Origin: Planctomycetota bacterium
GTDB lineage: Bacteria > Planctomycetota > PLA2 > JAEUHO01
NCBI GenBank assembly: GCA_029213105.1
Contig: JARGNS010000029.1
Span: 1 to 13,385, forward strand
Length of the DNA: 13,385 bases
Direction: 5' to 3'
Shown here: one piece after another, positions 1 through 7,295 of the stretch
Numbering within the stretch: position 1 is the stretch's first letter
How the letters are laid out: each line of letters starts with the position of its first letter
Translations under genes and position numbers: made by a program
The notes under the pieces: model-generated
What the model saw: the letters and a program-made list of their open reading frames with translations, nothing else
Database searches by the model: none
Told to the model about the DNA's origin: nothing

Positions 1-157
1 TCCGACGTCTGACGGGTACAGCTATGCAAGGCCAGCACGCCTTCGGAGGGACTACGGGGTCCGGAGGCGAACCGGACGGTTCCGGCCGTCGGGCACACGA
101 CAGGGGTTACGTCCGTCACACGGTTGGCCGGAGGGCCGACCCGGTGGCTCGCCTGAA

Positions 158-177
158 GGCTCGCGGCCACGCGAGCC
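158..177. terminator. GC hairpin, possible terminator or leader structure
   Basis: A perfect 8-bp inverted repeat, GGCTCGCG (158-165) and CGCGAGCC (170-177), encloses the 4-nt loop GCCA. A second copy of GGCTCGC lies just upstream at 146-152 and could compete for the same 3' arm. No U-tract follows on either strand. It may end an upstream gene outside the window or fold in the leader of the DUF1800 operon. The structure is seen directly; the role is a guess. Confidence 0.3.
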
Positions 178-281
178 CCGCACCCTACGATCCGCACATC
201 GCATCCGCACCCCCCGCGCACCCCAGGAGGACGGCCTCGACCCGAGACCCGTCGTCCTCCGCACGGTCGCCGGGGTGCCCC

Positions 282-286
282 GGAGG
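282..286 (+). promoter_or_regulatory. Ribosome binding site fixing the DUF1800 start
   Basis: GGAGG lies 7 nt before the ATG at 294, which is ideal spacing. It decides against the in-frame ATG at 24 (90 codons earlier) and against the ATG at 348, which begins just before the hydrophobic core of the signal peptide. Confidence 0.75.
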
Positions 287-293
287 CTCCCCG

Positions 294-1907
294 ATGCACC
301 CGCCGCTCCCCACCCGAACCCCGGACACGCCGCGCCGCCGCCCGTTCATGGCCGCGCTCCTCCTCTGCACGACCCTGGCACTGGCTGCCTGCGGTGGTGG
401 TGGTGGTGGCACCCTCGCGCCCGGGCCCGGTCCTGCGCCCGGACCGGCCATGCTCTCGCTGGCACCGAAGGCCGCCCTCACCGACGCCGACATCCGCCAC
501 TTCCTGCAGCGGACACATTTCGGCTTCAGCCAGGCGCACTACGACGCCATCGCCCAGCTCGGTTTCCCGGCGTACGTCGATGCGATGACGACCTTCGGGC
601 CGACCACGCAGCTGGAGCTCGACGCGAAGGCGGTCTACCTCGAGGACGAGAACGACCCGGAGGGCGACTTCCCCTCCGAGAGCGACCTCGCCCGCTGGTG
701 GCTGTACATGATGATCCTCAACGACAACCCGTTCCAGGAGAACCTCGCGTTCCACTGGCACGAGCACTTCGCCACGGCCACGACCGTCCTCAGCGGCAGC
801 AACACCCACTACTTCATCGATCACGTGAACCTCTGGCGCAAGGGCGGTGCGGGCAACCTCCGCACGCTCCTGCTCGACATGGCACGCGACTCCGCGATGA
901 TGGTCTGGCTGGACGGCATCAACAACCTCGACAGCGCGCCGAACGAAAACTTCGGGCGCGAGTTCTTCGAGCTCTTCTGCCTCGGCGTCGACATCGAGTA
1001 CACGCAGACGGACATCGAGGAGGCCGCCCGCGCCTTCACGGGCTACCGCCAGCGCTTCGACTCGGACACCGGCAAGAGCTTCATCGAGTTCGATCCGGCT
1101 CGGCATGATCACGAGGAGAAGACGGTCCTGGGCGTGGTCATTCCCGCGCAGACACCGGGGGCCGGCGAGGTCGACGAGTACGACCAGATGGTCGACATCG
1201 TGCTCGGCACGAACGAGGCCGCGACGGGCGTCAGCCGCGTCGGTCAGTGGATCATCCGCTCCCTGCTGCAGTACTTCTGCTACGAGAACCCGCCGCAGTC
1301 CGTCATCGACGAGCTCGCGAACGACCTGCGCGCCGGCGGCTGGGAACTCAAGCCCGTGCTGATGAAGCTCTTCCAGTCGGAGGCCTTCTTCTCCGATGAG
1401 GCCAAGGCCGGCTTCGTGAAGGGCCCGGTCGAGCACATCGTCGGGTTCATCCGCACGACGAACCTCGTCGGGGATCCTGTCCAGCTCGATCGCCGCTTGG
1501 TCCTGATGGGGCACCGGCCGACGCAACCGCCCACCGTGGACGGCTGGCCCGGAGGCACCCAGTGGCTCTCCGCCCAGGGCATGATCGACCGCGCCAACCT
1601 GCTCAACTACATCACGGAGCAGGCCGAAGGCCTCCAGGGCACGTTCGGCATCACGGCCCTCGCCCTGCTGCCCACCCCGGATGCCGACGCGGCGGCCACC
1701 GTCGATGCCCTGGCCCTGCGCTTACATGTCACGCTCTCGAGCGACGAGCGCACGAGCGTCATCACCTACCTGGACACGGAGCGGGCCTCGAACGGCACGG
1801 TCAGTCCGGATCCGTTCGATCCGATCGGCAACGCGGCAGAGGCCGAGCGGCGCGTACGCGGCCTGCTCTGGATCCTCGCCCAACACCCCACCTACCAGAC
1901 GCGCTAG
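294..1907 (+). CDS. DUF1800 family lipoprotein
   Basis: This is a 537-residue DUF1800 (PF08811) protein. Residues 1-33 form a lipoprotein signal: an Arg-rich start, a hydrophobic core and lipobox LAAC with Cys33. RRRPFM (14-19) loosely resembles a twin-arginine motif. Six glycines follow Cys33, encoded by a (GGT)5GGC run. Family landmarks visible in order are HWHEHF (154-159), GREFFELFCLGV (221-232), followed by YTQTDIEEAARAFTG, and a C-terminal HPTYQTR close. The biochemical function of the family is unknown. DUF1800 genes usually sit beside a DUF1501 gene, as here, 17 nt downstream with an AG-rich ribosome site between them. The product is probably anchored to a membrane and works outside the cytoplasm with the next gene. 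Length is normal for the family and no frameshift is seen. Confidence 0.9.
   Translation: MHPPLPTRTPDTPRRRPFMAALLLCTTLALAACGGGGGGTLAPGPGPAPGPAMLSLAPKAALTDADIRHFLQRTHFGFSQAHYDAIAQLGFPAYVDAMTTFGPTTQLELDAKAVYLEDENDPEGDFPSESDLARWWLYMMILNDNPFQENLAFHWHEHFATATTVLSGSNTHYFIDHVNLWRKGGAGNLRTLLLDMARDSAMMVWLDGINNLDSAPNENFGREFFELFCLGVDIEYTQTDIEEAARAFTGYRQRFDSDTGKSFIEFDPARHDHEEKTVLGVVIPAQTPGAGEVDEYDQMVDIVLGTNEAATGVSRVGQWIIRSLLQYFCYENPPQSVIDELANDLRAGGWELKPVLMKLFQSEAFFSDEAKAGFVKGPVEHIVGFIRTTNLVGDPVQLDRRLVLMGHRPTQPPTVDGWPGGTQWLSAQGMIDRANLLNYITEQAEGLQGTFGITALALLPTPDADAAATVDALALRLHVTLSSDERTSVITYLDTERASNGTVSPDPFDPIGNAAEAERRVRGLLWILAQHPTYQTR
393..410 (+). repeat. (GGT)5GGC trinucleotide run coding for Gly6
   Basis: Five tandem GGT codons followed by GGC encode the glycine linker directly after the lipobox Cys33 of the DUF1800 protein. 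The unit is three bases, so slippage would change linker length without shifting frame. GGT is otherwise a rare glycine codon in this GC3-rich window, so the run stands out. Confidence 0.85.
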
Positions 1908-1924
1908 AGGAAAGGAGAGAGACC

Positions 1925-3226
1925 ATGGGTTCCAAGCATCTCCCGAAGAACGTCACTCGGCGCGACATCCTGCGCTACACCTTGGCCGGCGCCGGCATCG
2001 CCGCGCTCGGCCCGCTGGGCCGCGGCCTGTTGTCCGAGGCCAGCGGGGCACCCCTCGTGAGCCACCGACGGCTCGTGTCCATGTTCGGCTTCGGCGGCTA
2101 CGACGGGCTCAACCTTCTCGTGCCGATCACGAACTCGGCGTACTACACGCGCCGTCCCACGATCCAGATCCAGCCCGGCAACGCACTGGACATCGGCGAG
2201 ACCGACTACGCCCTGCATCCGATGATGACGCGCCTCGCGGGCCTCTTCAACGCGGGTGAGGCGGTCGCGTTCCGCATGGTCGGCTACCCGTCCCAGAACC
2301 TCAGCCACTTCATCAGCCAGGACATCCACAGCTGGGGCGTGCGCGGCGATTTCAACCCCCTGGGCATCGACGAAAGCGGCTGGATGGCCCGCTACGCGGA
2401 TCTGCACGCGCCCACGTCCATGGGTGCCGCCGCGATCGGCGTCGGCCGGCCGCTGGAGTTCGAAGGCGGCAACTCGAACCCGTTCATGGCGGGCTCGCTC
2501 TCCGGGTTCAACTTCAGCACGAGCAGCATCGGCAGCACGGACCACGCCCACCGCCTCGACGCGCTGGCCAACGTGCTGCAGGACTTCTCCGGCACCGGGC
2601 TCACGACGGAGGCCAAGAACGCCCTGGACCAGGGCGTGCAGCTGACCGACTCGATCCAGGCCGCCGTAGCCAGCTACGAAGACGAGATGAGCGGGTCGCC
2701 GCACTCCGAGGACTACGGCAACGGCACGCCGGCGCGCTACCTGAGGGATGCCGCCATCTTGATTCGGGGCGGCTTCGAGACGCGCGCCTTCATGACCGGC
2801 TTCGGTGGCTGGGACACGCATGGCAACCAAGGCAACGAGACGGGCAACCAGGCCAATCTCATCCAGCGCCTCGACCACGCCATCGGCACCTTCGCCGACG
2901 ACTGCAAGGACATGGGCGTCTGGAACGACATGCTGATCCTGGTCTCGTCGGAGTTCGGTCGCCGCAACTTCGAGAACGGCTCCAACGGAACGGACCACGG
3001 CCACGGCAACACGTTCTTCGCGATCGGCGGCAACCTGGCCCAGGGCACGAAGCTCTACGGCCCCGACATCACCGAGTCCGACATCGCCGACCAGAACTGG
3101 CTGCACTACGAGCTCGACTACAGGGACATCTTCCGTGAAGCCGTCACCAACCACCTCGGCGGCAACGGCGCCCTCGTCTTCCCGGAGAGCCAGGACATCA
3201 ACACCAGCCTCGGCTACGTCCAGTAG
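1925..3226 (+). CDS. DUF1501 family protein, Tat-exported
   Basis: This is a 433-residue DUF1501 (PF07394) protein. It starts at the ATG behind an AGGAAAGGAGAG ribosome site. The N terminus carries a twin-arginine signal, TRRDILR (11-17), then a hydrophobic stretch to about residue 36, so it is probably exported folded by Tat. Family motifs seen are FGGYDGLNLLVP near the N terminus, GGWDTH (294-299), SEFGR (342-346) and GTDHG (355-359). DUF1501 belongs to the alkaline-phosphatase/sulfatase fold clan, and the Asp/His motifs probably bind metal; that is family knowledge, not tested here. No substrate is known. It is the second gene of a three-gene operon, 17 nt after the DUF1800 gene and 20 nt before the propeller lipoprotein. 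An in-frame extension back to 1562 overlaps DUF1800 coding sequence and is not credible. Confidence 0.9.
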   Translation: MGSKHLPKNVTRRDILRYTLAGAGIAALGPLGRGLLSEASGAPLVSHRRLVSMFGFGGYDGLNLLVPITNSAYYTRRPTIQIQPGNALDIGETDYALHPMMTRLAGLFNAGEAVAFRMVGYPSQNLSHFISQDIHSWGVRGDFNPLGIDESGWMARYADLHAPTSMGAAAIGVGRPLEFEGGNSNPFMAGSLSGFNFSTSSIGSTDHAHRLDALANVLQDFSGTGLTTEAKNALDQGVQLTDSIQAAVASYEDEMSGSPHSEDYGNGTPARYLRDAAILIRGGFETRAFMTGFGGWDTHGNQGNETGNQANLIQRLDHAIGTFADDCKDMGVWNDMLILVSSEFGRRNFENGSNGTDHGHGNTFFAIGGNLAQGTKLYGPDITESDIADQNWLHYELDYRDIFREAVTNHLGGNGALVFPESQDINTSLGYVQ

Positions 3227-3246
3227 GCACGGAAGCGGAACGAACC

Positions 3247-4686
3247 ATGCAACGAGCTCCCCTGACGCGCGCAAGCGCAATCCTGCTCCTCTTGACGTTC
3301 GTGGCCGCCTGCGGCGGAGGCGGCTCCGATCCGGCGCCGCAGGGACCGACCGGGCTGCAGTACGCCGTCGATCCGGGTTTCTACCGGGTCGGCACGGCCA
3401 TCACACCCAACCTGCCCGCCGTGCAGGGCAGTGCTCCCACCATGTGGATGGTGAGTCCGGCGCTACCGTTGGGGCTGAGTCTCGACGGGACCACGGGCGT
3501 GATCTCGGGCACGCCGACGGCGGAGGCCGGCACGGCCACCTACACGGTGACGGCCAGCAACAGCCAGGGGCAGACCACGGATGACCTCTCGATCACCGTA
3601 GGCGCCGCGCTGCCTGCGGCGATCGAGATGCTGGTCCAAGGCTTCGATGCCGAGGTCGTGCTCGAGCCGGGGCTCCCCGCCCCCGCGAAGATCGCCAAGT
3701 TCGTCCAGACCCCGGTCGACGGTCGCATCCTCTACCTCGAGGTCGACACGGGGAACGTGCGCGTCTTCGTGCCGGGTACCGGTCCGGGTACGGGACTGCT
3801 CCCGACGCCGTTCGCCAGCCTCAGCGTGCTGCAGGGCGGGCACATGGGCTTGCTCGGCCTGGCCCTGGCGCCGGACTTCCAGTCGAGTGGACACGTCTAC
3901 GTGCTGGCCTGCGTCCCCGGCGTCGCCATGGACATGACCCAGGACCGCATCCAGGTCGTGCGCTACACGGACGCGGCGAACGTCGGCACGAACGCGACGG
4001 TCGTCATCGACAACCTCCCCGTGGCGCCGCCCGGCGGCATCAACAACGGCGGCGAGATCCTCTTCGACAGCCTCGGCATGCTGCTGGTCAGCCTGGGCGA
4101 CATCCAGGATCCGAACAACGCCCAGGCACCGTCCATGACGTCCCTCGCCGGCAAGGTCCTGCGCTTCGACGTCAGCGGCGGGGTGGCCTCGATCCCCGGG
4201 GACAACCCCTTCTCGAGCGACCCCGAATGGTGCCGCGGCCTACGCAACACCTTCGGACTCGCGGTCCACCCCACCACGGGTGGTCTCTTCGGCATCGACA
4301 ACGGACCGGCCGCGGACGACGAACTGAACTTCCTGCAGCCGGCGAAGAACTTCGCCTGGGGCGGCACGCCGCCGGCAGGCCAACTCGGCTTCAAGATCCG
4401 CAACTACCAGACGGTGATCGTGCCGACGGCCCTCTGCTGGCACGACGGCACCGGCTGGGGCGCGGAGTACGCCAACGACCTGTTCATGGCGTCGTACGAC
4501 GACCACACCATCCGGCGGTTCGAGATGTCGGGCGGCGCGTTCACGGACATCGACAGCGAGACCGAGTTCTGCCGGTTCGAACTCTCGGGCTCGAGCAACC
4601 ACCCGCTCGACGCCTGCGTGGCCGCCGACGGGTCGCTCTACGTCTCGACCTTCACGGGCATCTACCGGATCACGAAGATCCCCTAG
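3247..4686 (+). CDS. Lipoprotein: putative Ig domain plus glucose/sorbosone dehydrogenase-like propeller
   Basis: This 479-residue product has a lipoprotein signal (lipobox VAAC, Cys22) and a GGGGS linker. Residues about 31-118 are a He_PIG-type putative Ig domain, recognised by PALPLGLSLD, TGVISGTPT and YTVTASNSQG. Residues about 135-479 match the PQQ-type glucose/sorbosone dehydrogenase propeller: GLLGLALAPDF, NNGGEILFD, AGKVLRFDV, GLRNTFGLAVHP and a closing YRITK. In characterised members (Acinetobacter sGDH, E. coli YliI) the H of the HxGG-type motif is the catalytic base. Here that position is Asn266, while the PQQ-contacting Arg-Asn (333-334) is kept. The protein may be a binding or structural propeller rather than an active dehydrogenase. 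It is last in the DUF1800-DUF1501 operon, and its stop lies in a CTAG shared with the converging protease gene. Confidence 0.85.
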   Translation: MQRAPLTRASAILLLLTFVAACGGGGSDPAPQGPTGLQYAVDPGFYRVGTAITPNLPAVQGSAPTMWMVSPALPLGLSLDGTTGVISGTPTAEAGTATYTVTASNSQGQTTDDLSITVGAALPAAIEMLVQGFDAEVVLEPGLPAPAKIAKFVQTPVDGRILYLEVDTGNVRVFVPGTGPGTGLLPTPFASLSVLQGGHMGLLGLALAPDFQSSGHVYVLACVPGVAMDMTQDRIQVVRYTDAANVGTNATVVIDNLPVAPPGGINNGGEILFDSLGMLLVSLGDIQDPNNAQAPSMTSLAGKVLRFDVSGGVASIPGDNPFSSDPEWCRGLRNTFGLAVHPTTGGLFGIDNGPAADDELNFLQPAKNFAWGGTPPAGQLGFKIRNYQTVIVPTALCWHDGTGWGAEYANDLFMASYDDHTIRRFEMSGGAFTDIDSETEFCRFELSGSSNHPLDACVAADGSLYVSTFTGIYRITKIP

Positions 4687-7091
4687 CTCTCCTGCCGACG
4701 GATGGCCATCTTCCAGTAGTCGTAGGCCCGCCGCAGGGCGATGCCCAGTACGGAGTCCGCGGGGTAGGCGCCGTCTTCGCCGCGCTGGCCCGCTTCGCAG
4801 CCCGTGAACAAGGTCAACGCCTCGTGGATCGAGTCCACGGCGTAGATATGGAACCGGCCGGCGGCGCAGGCCTCGACGACGTCGGCGCGCAGCATGAGAT
4901 CGCCCGCATTCGTCTGCGGGATGATCACGCCCTGGGAACCCGTCAGCGCCGCCGAGTCGCGGCAGGCGTCGAAGAAGCCCTCGATCTTCTCGTTCACGCC
5001 GCCGATCGGCAGGATGTTGCCGACCTGATCGATCGCGCCCGTCATGGCCAGCCCCTGATCGAGGGGTAGGTCCGTCAGGGCACTCAGCAGACAGCACATC
5101 TCGGCACCGGAGGCCGAGTCGCCGTCGATACCGCCGTAGCTCTGCTCGAACGCGACGGACGCATTGAACGCGAGCGGGTGATCCGTCCGCAGCAGGTAGC
5201 GCAGCAACCCACCGAGGATGTAGAAGCCCTTGGTGTGGATGGCCCCGCTCAGCTCGGCCTCACGGTCGATGTTGATCGTGCCTGCCGTCCCCGGCCCGAT
5301 CGTCGCCGTGATGCGGTTCGGGAAGCCGTAGGTGAGCGGCCCCGCCGACATCACCGCAAGTCCATTGACCTGCCCGATGGCCTTGCCCTGGGTGTGCACG
5401 CGAATGACGCCGCGCGCGATCATCTCGCGGAAGCGCCGCGCCGGCAGATCCGCGCGCGCCTTGGTGCGTCGGACGGCGCGCACCACGTGTTCCGCCGTGA
5501 CGCACGCGTCGTCCTCCTTGTCGGCCAGGTAGGCCGCTTCGCGGGCGAGATCGGCCAGGCGCCCGAAGCGTGCCGTGATCCGGTCCGGCTGCGCAGCGAT
5601 TCGAGCGCCGTGCTCGCAGAGTGCGGCCACCGCCCCCTGGTCGTAGGGCTTCTTCACCTGGCTGTCCGCCTGGATGCGCGCGAGAACACGGGCGTAGTGC
5701 TGCAGTGTCTCGTCCGAGCGCGGCAGCGTGGTCTCGAAGTCCGCGAGCACCTTGAAGTGGTCGCGGAAGTCGGAGTCCTGCGCGTCGAGCGCGTAGTACA
5801 GCCCCGCGTCGCCGATCAGGACGACCTTCACCTCGATCGGGATGGGATCGGGCTTGAGGGCCACGCTCTGCCAGGGCCCCTGCATGGCGAGCGGCACGAG
5901 CTCGATCGAGTTGCTGCGCAGCGCCCGGATGATGGTCTTCCAGGCCCCCGGTTCCATCAAGAGATCACGCCCCTCGATCACGAGGAAGCCGCCATCGGCA
6001 CGCAGGAGCGAGCCGCTGCGGATCATCATCTGCGGCGCGGGCACGTTGTCGTCGGGGTCGAGCGAGCGGTCGATGGTGCCGAGGAGGGCCTGTACCGAGG
6101 GGGCGTGCTCGAGGATGGTCGGGCAGCCCTCCCCCGCTTCGTGACTGGAGACGACGTTCACGCGGTAGCGCTCGGCGAAGGCGCCACCCTCGGCCAACTC
6201 CCCCAGCCGACGCTCGACGAGGTCCTCGACGACGGCGTCGAGGAAGCGCTGCACGTCCTGACCGGGGTATTCCTTACGGAGCTTGGAGAGCGCAGACGTC
6301 ATCAACCCACGCGCCTCGTCCGTGATGATCGTGTTCAGGCTCTCGAGCCGCTCCCCCTGGATCTCCTGCATCTTCTCGCCGAGCGCCTGCATGCGCTCCG
6401 TGAAGGACTTGATCTTTTCGATGAGCTTCTCGTGATCCTCATCGGAGAGCTTCTCCTCGCGACGCAGCGCCTCGATGCGTTCGGGCGGCGCGGGCTCGCC
6501 CTCGATGACGGGCACGATGGCCTGACGCTGGACCGGTCCGGCCTGCATGCGCATCAGCATGAGGCCCGCTTCACGCAACTCGTCCTCGAACGGCTTGGCG
6601 AGGGCCTCCATGGAGGCGGTCGCCTCCTTCTCGATGCTGCCGGTGCGCGCCTTCAGCACATCCGAGGAGAGCCCCTCGGTGAGTTCCTCGCGCACGAAGG
6701 TGATGACGCGGTCCATCCGCTTGCGGAACGCCTCGCCCGTGCCGCGCGCCAGCGTCAGCAGCCGCGGCCGGTCCGGCTGCTGGAAGTTGAAGACGTAGCA
6801 GCGGTCCGGCGCGAGGCCGCACTGGGGCTTGATGCTGTCGAGCAGATGACGCACGAGCGTGCCACGCCCGGTGCCCGTGATGCCGCGCACGAAGACGTGC
6901 TGGCCCGGCGCCGAGGTCTCGAGGCCGAAGCGCAGGGCTTCGACGGCGACGTCCTGACCCACGACATCCCGGACGGGGGTGACGTCGTCGGTGGTCTCGA
7001 ACTTGAAGATCGAGGGATCGCAGCGCCAGCGCAGGGCCTCGGCGGGCAGGGCGCTGGGCGCGGGGGCCGGTGTGGCGGTCGAGTCACTCAT
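4683..7091 (-). CDS. Lon-type serine protease, AAA_32/LonC-like family
   Basis: This 802-residue protein belongs to the AAA_32 (PF13654) Lon-like family, not classical LonA, because the N-terminal LON substrate domain is absent. Order: short N-terminal segment; degenerate Walker A GITGTGRGT (70-78, Arg76 where Lys is usual); a charged helical region around residues 160-270; a Walker B-like strand with FLVIEGRDLL; a helical AAA lid; and a C-terminal Lon protease domain. The Ser-Lys dyad is intact: Ser659 in GDSAS and Lys702 in NEKIEG. The 43-residue spacing equals that of E. coli Lon (S679/K722). It is a cytosolic peptidase of unknown client range; related LonC proteins degrade unfolded substrates without ATPase activity. 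The start is fixed by GGAGG 7 nt upstream. It appears to be a single gene, separated by 204 bp from the gene upstream. Confidence 0.92.
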   Translation of the reverse strand: MSDSTATPAPAPSALPAEALRWRCDPSIFKFETTDDVTPVRDVVGQDVAVEALRFGLETSAPGQHVFVRGITGTGRGTLVRHLLDSIKPQCGLAPDRCYVFNFQQPDRPRLLTLARGTGEAFRKRMDRVITFVREELTEGLSSDVLKARTGSIEKEATASMEALAKPFEDELREAGLMLMRMQAGPVQRQAIVPVIEGEPAPPERIEALRREEKLSDEDHEKLIEKIKSFTERMQALGEKMQEIQGERLESLNTIITDEARGLMTSALSKLRKEYPGQDVQRFLDAVVEDLVERRLGELAEGGAFAERYRVNVVSSHEAGEGCPTILEHAPSVQALLGTIDRSLDPDDNVPAPQMMIRSGSLLRADGGFLVIEGRDLLMEPGAWKTIIRALRSNSIELVPLAMQGPWQSVALKPDPIPIEVKVVLIGDAGLYYALDAQDSDFRDHFKVLADFETTLPRSDETLQHYARVLARIQADSQVKKPYDQGAVAALCEHGARIAAQPDRITARFGRLADLAREAAYLADKEDDACVTAEHVVRAVRRTKARADLPARRFREMIARGVIRVHTQGKAIGQVNGLAVMSAGPLTYGFPNRITATIGPGTAGTINIDREAELSGAIHTKGFYILGGLLRYLLRTDHPLAFNASVAFEQSYGGIDGDSASGAEMCCLLSALTDLPLDQGLAMTGAIDQVGNILPIGGVNEKIEGFFDACRDSAALTGSQGVIIPQTNAGDLMLRADVVEACAAGRFHIYAVDSIHEALTLFTGCEAGQRGEDGAYPADSVLGIALRRAYDYWKMAIRRQES

Positions 7092-7098
7092 CGTGCGG

Positions 7099-7103
7099 CC
7101 TCC
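7099..7103 (-). promoter_or_regulatory. Ribosome binding site of the Lon-type protease gene
   Basis: GGAGG on the - strand lies 7 nt before the ATG at 7091. This supports that start and the short N terminus without a LON domain. Confidence 0.7.
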
Positions 7104-7276
7104 AGGGGGGCAGGCATTGGACGCGCCCGCCGCATCCCGATCAAGGTCGGGGCACGATGACCGGCGTGCGACGCGCCCTGTTTCCCCGCGTGGCCACCCC
7201 GAGGAGCGCTTGCCGCGGGACGTCCGAGCCCGCGAGGCCTCCGTCTGGGACCAGCTCCTCGCCGAGGTGGTCGCGG

Positions 7277-7294
7277 CCAGGGCCGGCGCCCTGG
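7277..7294 (-). terminator. GC hairpin after the small membrane-protein operon
   Basis: CCAGGGC and GCCCTGG form a perfect 7-bp stem around loop nucleotides CGGC (GCCG on the - strand). It begins 1 nt after the stop codon of the PH-like gene, read on the - strand. No U-tract follows. Its position directly behind the last gene of an operon suggests a termination or 3'-end stabilising role, as with the hairpin at 8675-8696. Confidence 0.45.
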
Positions 7295-7295
7295 G

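Larger units (their letters stand above)
1..293. other. Non-coding leader upstream of the DUF1800 operon
   Basis: An open frame runs through this stretch from an ATG at 24, but its translation is low-complexity (Gly, Arg, Pro, Ser) and resembles no protein. The DUF1800 gene has a clear ribosome site and signal peptide that place its start at 294. The stretch holds several GC inverted repeats. One is an 8-bp perfect stem with loop GCCA at 158-177. A 6-bp stem at 59-64/72-77 overlaps an alternative 5-bp stem at 72-76/81-85. A TACGAT hexamer at 186-191 resembles a -10 box but has no convincing -35 partner. The operon promoter is probably here, but I cannot place it. Confidence 0.5.
7092..7295 (-). 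other. Intergenic leader of the Lon-type protease gene
   Basis: These 204 bp separate the PH-like gene from the protease gene on the same strand. The region holds a 7-bp hairpin right after the upstream stop (7277-7294) and a smaller inverted repeat, CCCGA/TCGGG, at 7136-7151. GGAGG sits at 7099-7103. No confident -35/-10 pair was recognised. A 52-codon frame (7299-7141, - strand) starts at an ATGA overlapping the PH-like stop, but its Gly/Pro/Arg-rich translation is unconvincing. The + strand frame over 7200-7310 is also open and third-position GC-rich, so codon bias does not settle whether anything here is coded. Confidence 0.4.

Noticed and set aside
24..293. 90-codon N-terminal extension of the DUF1800 protein
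   Set aside because: It is low-complexity, would bury the lipoprotein signal inside the protein, and has no ribosome site. GGAGG 7 nt before ATG 294 explains the start.
307..350. Tat signal on the DUF1800 lipoprotein (RRRPFM)
   Set aside because: It matches RRxF loosely, but the Arg run is also a normal positive start for a Sec lipoprotein signal. It is not enough to decide the route.
1904..3280. 458-codon open frame on the - strand, antisense to the DUF1501 gene
   Set aside because: It is a shadow of a gene with strong family motifs and Tat signal. The antisense translation is Val/Ala/Arg-rich with no domain.
4670..4720. GAAGAT/ATCTTC inverted repeat around the convergent stops, as a bidirectional terminator
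   Set aside because: The arms are only 6 bp and separated by about 30 nt, with no U-tracts. It is too weak to call.
5178..7160. 660-codon open frame on the + strand, antisense to the Lon-type gene
   Set aside because: It mirrors the protease gene codon by codon. The translation is Arg/Leu/Asp/Val-rich without recognisable domains, and long stop-free antisense frames are expected at this GC content.
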